Shown: positions 17,695 through 27,003, counted from the first letter of the stretch. The stretch: DNA of 53,518 nucleotides from JBKQHQ01 sp052148715 (GCA_052148715.1 JBKQHQ010000143.1:1-53518); one strand, 5' to 3'. The notes: generated from the sequence alone by a model not told the origin. Translations and numbers: made by a program.

Positions 17695-18279
17695 GTGCCC
17701 AAAACGGCTGCGGCGCCCCGCAACGAGCAGGCCCGGCGGATACCTCTGAGCATGAGCCATGTCGGGCTCTATGTTCATGACCTGCCCGCGATGGAAGATT
17801 TCTATACCCGGGTGCTCGGTTTCACCGTCACCGACCGAGGCAAGGTGCGCGGCGCTGATATCGTGTTCACGAGTTGGGATCCAAAGGATCACCACCAGGT
17901 CGCCCTGGTGAGCGGACGCCCGAAAGACCTCGCCTTCAATCACATCAACCAGATTTCCTTCCGCGTCGCGGCGGTGGAGGATCTGCAAGCGATCTGGGCG
18001 CGCGTGAAGGACGAGCCGGGCGTGACCGACTTGCGGTCGATGGACCACGGCAATGCCTGGTCGCTGTATTTCCGCGATCCTGAAGGCAACCGCCTCGAGG
18101 TGTTCTGCGACACCCAATGGTACATCGCGCAGCCGTGTCTCGAGGATCTTGATCTTTCGCTGCCGGCCGAGCAGCTTCGCGCCAAATCCGAGGCCTTCTG
18201 CCGCACGGCGCCCGGGTTCAAGCCGATTGCGCAATACCAGGCGGAGCTTGCGGCGAAGATGGGCTTGAAGACGTCCTGA
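17695..18279 (+). CDS. VOC-family dioxygenase (extradiol type)
   Basis: A 194-residue vicinal-oxygen-chelate protein. The 2-His-1-carboxylate iron site of extradiol dioxygenases can be traced: His in SHVGLYVHDL (residue about 23), His in FNHINQISF, and Glu in GNRLEVFCD near residue 139. It has one pair of beta-alpha-beta modules, so it is shorter than the two-domain BphC type (about 290 aa). The likely reaction is ring opening of a catechol-like product, though a different VOC reaction is possible. The start is GTG with AGGGAGGAG upstream. It is the first gene of the operon controlled by the divergent iclR. Confidence 0.85.
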   Translation: MPKTAAAPRNEQARRIPLSMSHVGLYVHDLPAMEDFYTRVLGFTVTDRGKVRGADIVFTSWDPKDHHQVALVSGRPKDLAFNHINQISFRVAAVEDLQAIWARVKDEPGVTDLRSMDHGNAWSLYFRDPEGNRLEVFCDTQWYIAQPCLEDLDLSLPAEQLRAKSEAFCRTAPGFKPIAQYQAELAAKMGLKTS

Positions 18280-18309
18280 TGGCCATCCTGTTGGCAATGT
18301 GAGCCGGTC

Positions 18310-19866
18310 ATGGCATCGCCGGAGTTCGACGTCGCCGTCATCGGCTTTGGGCCGGTCGGAGCGAGCTTGGCGAACCTGCTCGGACAGAGCGGGCTCAAGA
18401 CCGTCGTACTCGAGCGCGAGCCGTCGGTCTATCACCTGCCGCGCGCCGTATCGCTGGACGGCGAAGGCATGCGTCTCATTCAGACCATGAGCCTTGCGGA
18501 CGAGTTGCTGCCGCGGCTCAACGTCAGCCGCAACATCCGCCACGTCAACGCCGAGGGCAAGCTGTTGGTGTTGCTGACGCGCAGCGGCACCGGACCGGAA
18601 GGCTGGAACAACGCCTATCGCTTCTATCAGCCGGAGCTCGAGACCATCCTGCGCGGCGGCGTATCGCGTTATTCGTCGGTCGACGTGCGGCTGCGAAGCG
18701 ATGCCTTCGCGCTCGATGAGTCCGACGATCATATCCGCGTCCGGTTCGAGAATCTGGCATCGGGCGCGCTGGCGGAAGTGACGGCCCGCTACGTCGTCGG
18801 ATGCGACGGCGCACGCTCGACGGTCAGGCGCTTCATGGGCGCGGCGCTGCAGGACCTGCGCTCGCACGAGCGCTGGATCGTGCTCGACATGATCCTCGAT
18901 CAGCCGCCCGGCGGCGTGCCGGAAGCCGCGGATGAAACCGGCCGTGTCGTCGATGCGATCCAGTATTGCAATCCGGCGCGGCCGACGACCTTCATCCCGA
19001 TGCCCGGCAAGCGCCACCGCTGGGAATTCATGCTGATGCCGGAGGACGACGCGGCGACGATCACCCGGCCGGAGCGCATCTACGCGATGCTCGAGCCTTG
19101 GAAGATCGATCCGGCGAAATCCACGATCGAGCGCGCCGTCGTCTACACCTTTCATTCCGCGCTGGCGACGCAATGGCGGCGCGCCCGGCTGCTGCTCGCG
19201 GGCGATTCGGCGCACCAGACGCCGCCGTTCCTCGGGCAGGGCATGTGCTCCGGCCTGCGCGACGCCGCCAACTTGGCGTGGAAGCTGCGCGACGTGGTCG
19301 CGGGCGACGCCCCGGACGGCCTGCTCGACACCTATGAATCGGAGCGCAGGGAGCACGTGCGCGCCTTCATCGAGCTTGCCGTCGAGCTCGGCGGCGTGAT
19401 CCAGACCACCGATCCCGAGAAGGCGCGCCAGCGCGACCGCGATCTCATCGCCAATCCGACCATGCTGCGGCCGATTACGCCGCCGCTCGGCCCCGGAATG
19501 CATGGCGACGCCCCGCCGCCTGCGGCGGAACGTGCCGCCCAGCCAAGGCTTGCCGACGGCACGCGGCTCGACGATCGCGTCGGCTATCGTTTCGCCGTGC
19601 TGGCGACCCGGCGGCTCCTCGATGCGCTTCCGGTGGCGACGCGCGCGAAACTTGACGGCATCAATCTTGTGCCCGTTGTCGCCGAGGGCGAGGCGGCTGA
19701 TTATCTCGCGGGACTGCGGGCCGAGGCCGTCGTCATTCGCCCGGACCGATACATCCTGGGCATTGCATCGACGCCTGTCGAACTCGATGCCGTTCTGGCG
19801 CGCCGGCTGCGGCGCGTCCGGTCCGAAGACCCTTCAAGGCGGACTCCGAAAGCCGCCGCCATCTGA
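18310..19866 (+). CDS. FAD-dependent aromatic monooxygenase (MhpA-like)
   Basis: A 518-residue class A flavoprotein hydroxylase. The dinucleotide fold FDVAVIGFGPVGASLANLLG (residues about 6-25), the DG motif GCDGARSTVRRFMG (about 165-178) and the second FAD motif LLAGDSAHQTPPFLGQGMCSGLRDAANLAWKL (starting about residue 297) are all intact. This is the order and spacing of 3-(3-hydroxyphenyl)propionate hydroxylase and similar enzymes, which add an oxygen to a phenolic ring using NAD(P)H. The C-terminal 130 residues are a thioredoxin-like tail. Beside a ring-cleaving VOC protein, a hydroxylation-then-cleavage sequence is plausible. Confidence 0.92.
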   Translation: MASPEFDVAVIGFGPVGASLANLLGQSGLKTVVLEREPSVYHLPRAVSLDGEGMRLIQTMSLADELLPRLNVSRNIRHVNAEGKLLVLLTRSGTGPEGWNNAYRFYQPELETILRGGVSRYSSVDVRLRSDAFALDESDDHIRVRFENLASGALAEVTARYVVGCDGARSTVRRFMGAALQDLRSHERWIVLDMILDQPPGGVPEAADETGRVVDAIQYCNPARPTTFIPMPGKRHRWEFMLMPEDDAATITRPERIYAMLEPWKIDPAKSTIERAVVYTFHSALATQWRRARLLLAGDSAHQTPPFLGQGMCSGLRDAANLAWKLRDVVAGDAPDGLLDTYESERREHVRAFIELAVELGGVIQTTDPEKARQRDRDLIANPTMLRPITPPLGPGMHGDAPPPAAERAAQPRLADGTRLDDRVGYRFAVLATRRLLDALPVATRAKLDGINLVPVVAEGEAADYLAGLRAEAVVIRPDRYILGIASTPVELDAVLARRLRRVRSEDPSRRTPKAAAI

Positions 19867-19882
19867 GATTGGGGGAAGCGCC

Positions 19883-21013
19883 ATGGTTTCGTCTCGTGTT
19901 CCATCGAATGCCGTCGATCACGTCGGCAGCCTGAAGCGGCCGGCCGAGCTCGTTTCGGCGTGGCGCGACTGGGAGGCCGGCAAGCTTACCCACGATGCGC
20001 TGCGCGAGGTGCAGGACCGCGCCATCCGGGAGGTGATCGCCATGCAGGAGGCGATCGGCCTGCCGATCGTCACCGACGGCGAGTTTCGCCGCGGCGGCTG
20101 GTCGCGCGGTTTTCTGAACGCGGTCGAGGGCTTCGATTTCCGCGCCTCGAAGCTCACGTTCCAAAACGACCAGGGATTTTCGACGCCTTCGCCGGCGCCG
20201 GTCGTCAGCAAGCGCGTGCGGCGCGCCAGGCCGATCGTCACCGAGGATTTCAAGTTCATCCAATCGGTCGCGACAAGGCGCGCCAAGGTCACGATGCCGA
20301 CCCCGTCGCATATGCATTTCGGCCAGTTCAAGGACGCTATCGACCCCAAGATCTATCCGGACGCCGAGGCATATTGGAGCGACATGATCGCGGTGTTTCA
20401 GCAGGAGATCAAAGACCTGTACGCCGCCGGCTGCCGCTATCTGCAGCTCGACGAGGTTCCGCTGGCGCTCTTGTGCGACGGCAAGATCCGCGCGCTGACG
20501 CGGAGCGAAGGCGACGACCCGGACAAGCTGGTCGATCTCTATGTCGACGTGCTCAACCGCGCGATCGCCGGCCGGCCCGCGGACATGACTGTCGCCATGC
20601 ATCTGTGCCGGGGCAACATGGAAGGCCTGTGGATGGGCGACGGAGGCTACGCGCCGATCGCCGAGGCCTTGTTCACGCGCTGCGACGTCGATGCATACCT
20701 GCTCGAATACGATTCTCCGCGCGCCGGCGACTTCGCGCCGCTGCGCTATCTACCGGCCGGCAAACGCGCCTATCTTGGAATCATCAGCACCAAGAACCCC
20801 GAGCTTGAATCGTCCGACGATCTGATGCGCCGGATCGAGGACGCGGCGCGCTACGCGCCGATGGAACGTCTCGGCATCTGCCCGCAATGCGGCTTCGCCA
20901 GCGCGGCGATGTCGAAATTTGCGGTCCTGCCGAGCAAGGTCACGACCGACATCCAGACGCTCAAGATCCAACGGCTGATCGAAGTCGGGCGACGCGCCTG
21001 GGGGCACGTGTGA
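19883..21013 (+). CDS. MetE-like zinc thiol alkyltransferase (COG0620)
   Basis: A 376-residue protein related to the C-terminal catalytic barrel of cobalamin-independent methionine synthase. The zinc ligands are present: His240-x-Cys242 in MHLCRGN and Cys336 in CPQCGF. It lacks the N-terminal domain of true MetE, which is about twice as long. Family knowledge: the same fold is used by epoxyalkane:coenzyme M transferase, so these proteins can move varied alkyl groups to thiols. In an operon with two monooxygenases, a role in thiol conjugation or demethylation is more likely than methionine synthesis (inference). Its stop overlaps the P450 start by 4 bases. Confidence 0.85.
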   Translation: MVSSRVPSNAVDHVGSLKRPAELVSAWRDWEAGKLTHDALREVQDRAIREVIAMQEAIGLPIVTDGEFRRGGWSRGFLNAVEGFDFRASKLTFQNDQGFSTPSPAPVVSKRVRRARPIVTEDFKFIQSVATRRAKVTMPTPSHMHFGQFKDAIDPKIYPDAEAYWSDMIAVFQQEIKDLYAAGCRYLQLDEVPLALLCDGKIRALTRSEGDDPDKLVDLYVDVLNRAIAGRPADMTVAMHLCRGNMEGLWMGDGGYAPIAEALFTRCDVDAYLLEYDSPRAGDFAPLRYLPAGKRAYLGIISTKNPELESSDDLMRRIEDAARYAPMERLGICPQCGFASAAMSKFAVLPSKVTTDIQTLKIQRLIEVGRRAWGHV

Positions 21014-22242
21014 CCGAGGCGCTGCCCGACCCGGAGAGCTACGGCCTGTTCACCGCCGACGCGGTTCAGGATCCCTACCCGCACTACAAGGCGATGCGCG
21101 AGCAGGAGCCGGTGCATTGGTCGGAAAGGGCGCAGGCCTGGTACTTCACGCGCTACCGCGACGTCTTCGAGCTGCAGGACCGGCCGGACCTGAGCGTCGA
21201 TCGGATCGAGACGATCTATTCCTATCTGCCGCGCACCAATCCGGAGCGCTTCAGCGACATCGTCGAGCATTACAATCGCTGGCTGCTCTACCGCGACGAC
21301 GCCTATCACGACCGGCTGAAGGCGCTGTTCATGAAGGCGATGACGCCGCGCGCGGTCGAGCGGCTGCAGCCGATGATCCGGCGCCGCGTTGACGCGCTGC
21401 TCGATGCGCTGGAAGCGCGCGAAGCCTTCGACGCCTATCTCGACTTTGCTGCCCGCATTCCGACGCAGGTGATGCTGGATCTTCTCGGCCTGCCGGACTC
21501 CGATGAAATGATGATGCGGCAATGGAGCGACCGCTGCTCCAACTTCCTGTTCCAGCCGGTCTCGCCCGACAAGGAGGCGATGGCGCGGGAGCAGCGCGAG
21601 ATTCTCGACGCGCAGCAGTCTTATTTCATGCCGCGGATCGAGGAGCGCCGATGCCATCCGAGCGAGGATATGATCTCGGCGATGGTGCGAGCCGATGTCG
21701 GCGGCGAGCGGCTGACGGACCTCGAAATTCTCGCCAGCTGCAACATGATGGCAACCGCCGGCGGCGGCACGTCGCGCAGCGCGATCGCCATGGCGTTGTG
21801 GTGGCTGCACCAATTTCCGGCGGAGCTCGCCAAGCTTAAGGCCAATCCGAAGCTGATAAACCTCGCGGCCGAGGAATTCCTACGCTACGACGCGCCCACC
21901 CAGCGCGGCATCCGCACCGCGCGCGAGGATTTTGTGGTCGGCGGGAAGCAAATCCGCAAGGGCCAGATTCTGCATATCATGATCGGTGCCGCCAACCGCG
22001 ACCCGGCCCAGTTCGAGGACCCGGACCGGATCGACATCACGCGCAATCCGAACCGCCACGTGACGCTCGGGCATGGCGTGCATTATTGTCTCGGCGCGGC
22101 GCTGGCGCGGCTTGAGCTGCGCGTCGCCGTCGCCGGCTTTCTGACGCGCTTCCCGGACTATCGCCTCGCCAGCCGCAAGATCGTCTTCATGGATCGCACG
22201 GCGAGCCGGCGGCCGACCAGCGTGCCGGTATTCGCGCATTGA
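21010..22242 (+). CDS. Cytochrome P450
   Basis: A soluble bacterial P450 of 410 residues. The heme loop is LGHGVHYCLG with Cys360 as ligand; the family's leading Phe is Leu353 here. The ExxR motif is E289-F-L-R292. The I-helix motif reads A250-G-G-G-T254, so the acidic residue of the usual A/G-G-x-D/E-T is a glycine. The start is a GTG overlapping the stop of the MetE-like gene (GTGA), implying coupling. Electrons must come from a ferredoxin pair encoded elsewhere, because none is in the operon. The substrate is unknown. Confidence 0.92.
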   Translation: MTEALPDPESYGLFTADAVQDPYPHYKAMREQEPVHWSERAQAWYFTRYRDVFELQDRPDLSVDRIETIYSYLPRTNPERFSDIVEHYNRWLLYRDDAYHDRLKALFMKAMTPRAVERLQPMIRRRVDALLDALEAREAFDAYLDFAARIPTQVMLDLLGLPDSDEMMMRQWSDRCSNFLFQPVSPDKEAMAREQREILDAQQSYFMPRIEERRCHPSEDMISAMVRADVGGERLTDLEILASCNMMATAGGGTSRSAIAMALWWLHQFPAELAKLKANPKLINLAAEEFLRYDAPTQRGIRTAREDFVVGGKQIRKGQILHIMIGAANRDPAQFEDPDRIDITRNPNRHVTLGHGVHYCLGAALARLELRVAVAGFLTRFPDYRLASRKIVFMDRTASRRPTSVPVFAH

Positions 22243-22259
22243 AACGGGGAGGCGCGCGC

Positions 22260-23504
22260 ATGAGCCGCAAGGTCCATATCGTCGGCATCGGCTCGACGGC
22301 GCTCGGCCGTTTCCCGGACAAGTCGGTGAAGGACCTGACGCGCGAGGCGGTCTCGCTCGCGCTAGAGGACGCCGGCGCGAGCATGAGCGATATCGACGCC
22401 GCATGGTTCTCCAACACCCGCCAGGGCATGATGGAGAATCAGAACACCGTCCGCGGCCAATGTGCGCTGCGCGCCATGGGCTTCGAGACGATCCCGATCG
22501 TGAACGTCGAGAATGCCTGCTGCTCGAGCTCGACCGGACTCAATCAGGCGTTCGCGCAGATCAAGGCGGGCCTGTGCGAGGTCGCGCTCGTCGTCGGCGC
22601 GGAGAAGATGTTCTATCCGGAAAAGAAGGACCTCATGTTCCAGGCGTTCCTCGGCGGCTGGGACGTGCACGACATGGAGCGCACCAAGCGCGTCTTGCTC
22701 GGCCTCGGCGAAGGCCTGAAGCTGCCGCCGGAAGCGCACGCCGACACCGGCCAGCACAGCGTGTTCATGGACATCTACGCGTCGCTGGCGCGCCAGCACA
22801 TGCGCCTGCACGGCACGACGCCGCGCCAGATGGCCGCCGCGGCGTCGAAGAGCCACTTCCACTCCACGCTCAATCCGCTCGCGCAATACCGAATCGACAT
22901 GTCGGTCGAGGAGATTCTCAACGACAAGCTGATCTCCTGGCCGTTGACGCGGGCGATGTGCGCGCCGATCAGTGACGGTGCCGCGGCGCTGGTAGTCTGC
23001 GCGGATGAGGCATTGCGGCGCTTCGATCGCAAGCGGGCGGTCGACGTGATAGGGACGGCGCTGGTGTCGGGATCGCGGCGCGCGCACGACGACCTCAGCC
23101 GCCATCTCGGCCGGGTCGCCGCGGACAAGGCCTACGCCCAGGCGGGCATCGGCCCGAAGGACATCGACTTGGCCGAGGTCCACGACGCCTCCGCCTTTGC
23201 CGAGGTATTGCAGACGGAAAACCTCGGCCTGTGCGCGCCGGGCGACGGCGGGCCGATCGCCGAGCGCGGCGAGACGCGGCTCGGCGGTCGCATTCCGGTG
23301 AACACGTCCGGCGGGCTCGTGTCCAAGGGCCATCCGATCGGCGCGACCGGCGCGATCCAGATTCACGAGCTGGTCACGCAATTGCGCGGCGAGGCCGGGG
23401 GGCGCCAAGTTGAGGGCGCGCGGTTTGCGGCGGCGGAAAACGGCGGCGGATTTTTTGGCGTCGAGGAAGCCGCGACCGTCGTCACCATCCTGGGTCGCGC
23501 CTGA
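22260..23504 (+). CDS. Thiolase-like enzyme (SCP-x / lipid-transfer branch)
   Basis: A 414-residue protein of the thiolase superfamily. The nucleophilic Cys lies in NVENACCSSSTGLNQAF (near residue 86), and SKGHPIGATGAIQIHELV carries the conserved His. The second catalytic Cys of degradative thiolases (C-x-G) is absent; the equivalent position reads AAENGGGFFG, as in SCP-x-type and retro-aldol thiolase-like proteins. It could cleave a beta-ketoacyl-CoA or do a related C-C cleavage after CoA activation by the next gene product. GGGGAGG lies 7 bases before the ATG. It shares one base with the downstream gene (TGATG). Confidence 0.9.
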   Translation: MSRKVHIVGIGSTALGRFPDKSVKDLTREAVSLALEDAGASMSDIDAAWFSNTRQGMMENQNTVRGQCALRAMGFETIPIVNVENACCSSSTGLNQAFAQIKAGLCEVALVVGAEKMFYPEKKDLMFQAFLGGWDVHDMERTKRVLLGLGEGLKLPPEAHADTGQHSVFMDIYASLARQHMRLHGTTPRQMAAAASKSHFHSTLNPLAQYRIDMSVEEILNDKLISWPLTRAMCAPISDGAAALVVCADEALRRFDRKRAVDVIGTALVSGSRRAHDDLSRHLGRVAADKAYAQAGIGPKDIDLAEVHDASAFAEVLQTENLGLCAPGDGGPIAERGETRLGGRIPVNTSGGLVSKGHPIGATGAIQIHELVTQLRGEAGGRQVEGARFAAAENGGGFFGVEEAATVVTILGRA

Positions 23505-25012
23505 TGCAGCCGATCGAAGGCCTTTTCCGCGCGGCGGTGCGCGCTCCGAACGAGATTGCCGTCATCGCTCCGGACCGGCGCGCAACCTTTGCCGAGCTCG
23601 CCGCCGAGACGATGGGCCTTGCGGCCTTTCTCAAGGCGCAAGATCCGGCGCCGCAGGCGCGGGTCTGCGTCGGTTGCAAGAATTCGGTCGAGCATTTGAT
23701 TGCGATCCTGGCGGTGCTCGCGGCTGGCAAGACTTGGGTCGCGCTCAATCCCCACAACGGTGATCCTGAACTGCACCGCATCGTCGAGTTCACCGAACCG
23801 GCCGCGATGCTGGTCGACGAAAACATGGCCGGCCGCATCGGTCGCTGCGGCGTCGCGACCTATTTGCTCGACGGCCCGGACACGGTGTTCCGCCGCGCCC
23901 GCAATGCGCAGGCGCGCTTCACCCCTACCTATGCGCCGCTTGACGCCACGACGGCGATCAAGTTCACGGGCGGAACCTCCGGCACGCCGAAGGGGGTGAT
24001 GCAGCCCTATCGCTGCTGGAACACCTGCATCGCCACGCAGCGCCATCTCTACAATTTCACACCGCGCGACCGGTACCTGGTCAATGCGCCGCTGACGCAT
24101 GGGGCATCGACCTACATCCTGCCGGTCCTCGGCGCCGGCGGCGCGTTCGTCTTTCCCGAGGATACCAAGCCCGAGACCCTGCTGCGCACTATCACCGAGC
24201 ACGCTGTCACGACGTTCTTTGCCCCGCCGACCATGATTCAGATGCTGGTCGATGCGGCGCGCCGCGTGAATACGCCGACGTCGACGCTTCGCAACATCAT
24301 CTACGGCGGGGCGCCGATGCGGCCGAGCCGCATCGGGGAAGCGCAGGACGCGTTCGGCCCGGTAATCCACGCGACCTTCGGGCAAACGGAGGCGCCGCAG
24401 ATCATCACGTATCTCAGCGCCGCCGAGCTGACCGACCCGGACAATCTCGCCTCCGCCGGCCGGCCGACGCTGCTCACCGGCGTCGGCATCATGGACCAGG
24501 CCAACCGCCTGCTGTCGGCGGGCGAATTGGGCGAGGTCGTCGTGCGCGGCGATCTCGTCATGACCGGCTATCTCAACATGCCCGACAAGACCGCGGAAAC
24601 GATCATCGACGGTTGGCTGCACACCGGCGACCTCGGCCTGTTCGATGAGCGCGGCTATCTCTTTCTGCGCGACCGTTCGCGCGAGGTCATCATCACCGGC
24701 GGCTTCAACGTCTACCCGAGCGATGTGGAGACCGTGCTGAGCCGCCATCCCGCGGTTGCGGATTGCGTCGTGTTCGGAATTCCCGACGACCACTGGGGCG
24801 AAGCCGTGCACGCCGCTGTCGAGCCGAAGCCGCATGCCGCCGTCGACGTGCGCGATGTCATCGCTTTCCTCAAGCGCGAGCTCGGGTCGGTGAAGGCCCC
24901 CAAGGGCTTGCACGTCTTTGCGTCGTTGCCGAAAAGCGCGGTCGGCAAGGTCCTGAAGAAGAGCGTCCGCGACGAGGTGATCGCCATGGTGCCGGCCGAA
25001 TCGAAAAGCTGA
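23504..25012 (+). CDS. Acyl-CoA synthetase (AMP-forming)
   Basis: A 502-residue adenylate-forming ligase. Motifs appear in order: phosphate loop FTGGTSGTPKGV (residues about 149-160), ATFGQTEAPQ (about 289-298), GWLHTGDLGLFDERGYLFLRDRSREVIITGGFNVYPSDVE (starting about residue 368) and the C-terminal catalytic lysine in SAVGKVLKKSVRDE. It would activate a carboxylic acid, aromatic or aliphatic, to its CoA thioester. As the last gene of the operon and coupled to the thiolase, it supports a pathway that finishes by beta-oxidation-like cleavage. Confidence 0.93.
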   Translation: MQPIEGLFRAAVRAPNEIAVIAPDRRATFAELAAETMGLAAFLKAQDPAPQARVCVGCKNSVEHLIAILAVLAAGKTWVALNPHNGDPELHRIVEFTEPAAMLVDENMAGRIGRCGVATYLLDGPDTVFRRARNAQARFTPTYAPLDATTAIKFTGGTSGTPKGVMQPYRCWNTCIATQRHLYNFTPRDRYLVNAPLTHGASTYILPVLGAGGAFVFPEDTKPETLLRTITEHAVTTFFAPPTMIQMLVDAARRVNTPTSTLRNIIYGGAPMRPSRIGEAQDAFGPVIHATFGQTEAPQIITYLSAAELTDPDNLASAGRPTLLTGVGIMDQANRLLSAGELGEVVVRGDLVMTGYLNMPDKTAETIIDGWLHTGDLGLFDERGYLFLRDRSREVIITGGFNVYPSDVETVLSRHPAVADCVVFGIPDDHWGEAVHAAVEPKPHAAVDVRDVIAFLKRELGSVKAPKGLHVFASLPKSAVGKVLKKSVRDEVIAMVPAESKS

Positions 25013-25097
25013 TCCGGCCTGATCTCCCCTTCCCATCCGGGCTGCGCGTCTCGCCATGGTTACCGGAAGGCCGCAGCGCGTGGCCGTATCCGGCCAA

Positions 25098-25988
25098 TCA
25101 TGACGTTGACAGTTCATTCCAGAATTCGAGGACCGGTGCGGCCAGCGAGTCCGGGCGATCTTCCGGGAAGAACAGCCTCGCGTCCTCGACTTCCACGACA
25201 CGCCTGGCGCCCGGTATGGTGTCTTTGAGCCAATACGCCCACTTCTTGTCGAAGAAGATATCCTTGAGGCCCCACACGATCAGCGTGGGAACCGCAAGCC
25301 TTTTGAGCGCCGAGTGAATGGCGACGGTTTGTCCAGTGTCAAAGCCCAGCCAATAGCGCTGGAAGGCCTCGATACGCTGTTTGGAGGATAACAGAGGCTG
25401 CAAGTAAAGCCGAATGATGTCATCGGTCAGAACGCTCGGATCAGCGTAAGCACGAAACAGCGGCGCGGGTTCGCCTCTGGCATAGCGTTCACGCGCGAGA
25501 TCGGGACGATCGACCATCGGTTGAAAGATTGACGCCAGCGTTCCGTTTCTTGAGTGTTCTATCAGCGGCAGGACTTGCGGCGGCGGCCATCCATCATGGA
25601 CATCGCAATTTGTCAGAACAAGCGATGTTAGCCGGTTGGAGTGATGCGCGGCGAAAATCTGCGCGATGGCGCCGCCGCTATCGTTGCCGATCAAATCAAC
25701 CTTTTCAATCCCAAGCGCGTCCAAGACTTCGGCAATCATGCGCGCCTGGGCCGTGAATGAGACATCTTGCGCTGGCTCGATTTCGCTATAGCCAAGCCCC
25801 ATCAGGTCAATGGCAATGCAACGGCGTCGATGCTGGAGGCGGTCGATGACATTGCGCCAGTGATACCCGTTGAGGGGCACGCCGTGAACAAAGAGCGCGG
25901 TCCGCCCCCGCCCTGCCTCGAAGAAGGCGATGCGTCCCGACTTGACGTCGGCGAAGCGGCGGCGCGCATGAAATGTCGCAATATCCAT
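25098..25988 (-). CDS. Alpha/beta hydrolase with Asp nucleophile elbow
   Basis: A 296-residue alpha/beta-fold protein. The oxyanion region is LFVHGVPLNGYHW (residues about 32-44) and the nucleophile elbow is LIGNDSGGAIAQ, which places Asp103 where serine hydrolases have Ser; Asp is typical of haloalkane dehalogenases and epoxide hydrolases. At the C-terminus the expected catalytic-His segment (D-A-G-H-F) reads DARLFFPEDRPD, so the base is not where it should be. It may be catalytically altered, or use another His. No signal peptide is seen. It is transcribed in the same direction as the araC gene 34 bases upstream. Confidence 0.85.
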   Translation of the reverse strand: MDIATFHARRRFADVKSGRIAFFEAGRGRTALFVHGVPLNGYHWRNVIDRLQHRRRCIAIDLMGLGYSEIEPAQDVSFTAQARMIAEVLDALGIEKVDLIGNDSGGAIAQIFAAHHSNRLTSLVLTNCDVHDGWPPPQVLPLIEHSRNGTLASIFQPMVDRPDLARERYARGEPAPLFRAYADPSVLTDDIIRLYLQPLLSSKQRIEAFQRYWLGFDTGQTVAIHSALKRLAVPTLIVWGLKDIFFDKKWAYWLKDTIPGARRVVEVEDARLFFPEDRPDSLAAPVLEFWNELSTS

Positions 25989-26022
25989 GATCTTTTGACC
26001 CCGGACAGACGAATCGCGGAGA

Positions 26023-26904
26023 TCAAGTTAGGGCAAGTCGGCTTCGCCGCGCTGTCATGATCTTGCGTAAATCAGAGACGTGCTCGGCTATTGCGACGCG
26101 TCGCAGCGCCGTCGGGGTGCAACCGAAGAAGCTTCGGAAACGCGCTGTGAAGTGGCTATGGCTCGCGAATCCGGCGTTGAGCGCGATTGCTGTAAGGTCG
26201 CCACGGTCAAGAACGGCGTCCAGCGTATGCGCAAGGCGCTCTCGCAAGACATAGTCGTAGATCGACGTACCGACCATCTGCCGAAAGACGTGCGAGAGGT
26301 GAAAGGGCGAGAGGTTCGCAACGCTCGCGAGCTTTGCCACATCCCATTTGTGGGTCGGCGCCAGCGCGACCGCTTCCTTCACTCGCTCAAGGGCGCGCAT
26401 CCGCCGGACTTGCGTTGAGCGTCGAACGGCCACGTTGCCGGTTCGCACCGACGTTAGAGACATGTTGAGGAGGTCGAGGCCAAGCGCTTCGATCTCAAAT
26501 TCGTCCGCCGCTCCCCTTTGAAGTCGCCGCCAGAGCAGATTGCGAAGCATCATGGCGTTAGCCGGAAGCAACCCGTGCGGTGCCATGGTTCCGCGGCTGT
26601 CCTGGCAGTCGAGCTCGGGCGCCAAAGCCTCGCCGAACCGCAAAATGAGTGCACGATCGCCGACGGCGCCCGGAAAACCAATTCGATAGGGCGTGTTTGC
26701 GGCGATGAATACGGCATGGCTCGGCGTGCCAATGACGTGCCGGCTCGGCGTATCGTGCTTCGAGAACACGCCACTGACCGGCAGCACCACGACATTCGAG
26801 CCCTGCCGCTCCACGTCGCCGCACGCATCGGATACCGGATGCGACTCGAACAAGCCGATCTGTACCGTCTCGCTTTCGAACAGCGACCTGCGGGTAACTT
26901 TCAC
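26023..26904 (-). CDS. AraC-family transcriptional regulator
   Basis: A 293-residue regulator. The N-terminal half is a cupin-like effector domain (GSNVVVLPVSGVFSKHDTPS...). The C-terminal hundred residues hold the two AraC helix-turn-helix units: WDVAKLASVANLSPFHLSHVFRQMVGTSIYDYVLRERL, then LTAIALNAGFASHSHFTARFRSFFGCTPTALRR. The start is GTG at 26904 with AGGA upstream. It precedes the alpha/beta hydrolase gene by 34 bases on the same strand, so it may regulate that gene and itself. Confidence 0.92.
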   Translation of the reverse strand: MKVTRRSLFESETVQIGLFESHPVSDACGDVERQGSNVVVLPVSGVFSKHDTPSRHVIGTPSHAVFIAANTPYRIGFPGAVGDRALILRFGEALAPELDCQDSRGTMAPHGLLPANAMMLRNLLWRRLQRGAADEFEIEALGLDLLNMSLTSVRTGNVAVRRSTQVRRMRALERVKEAVALAPTHKWDVAKLASVANLSPFHLSHVFRQMVGTSIYDYVLRERLAHTLDAVLDRGDLTAIALNAGFASHSHFTARFRSFFGCTPTALRRVAIAEHVSDLRKIMTARRSRLALT

Positions 26905-27003
26905 GGCCGAATCCTGGCTCTCATGCGGCGGGTGCCGCTTCTGGGCTCGTGCACTGTAGCAAAGACGAGTGGAATAAGTCGTGAACCCCGTACCTGCACG
27001 CCA

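Noticed and set aside
17626..19503. 625-codon minus-strand open frame
   Set aside because: Antisense to the VOC and MhpA-like genes, whose motifs are complete; composition is shadow-like.
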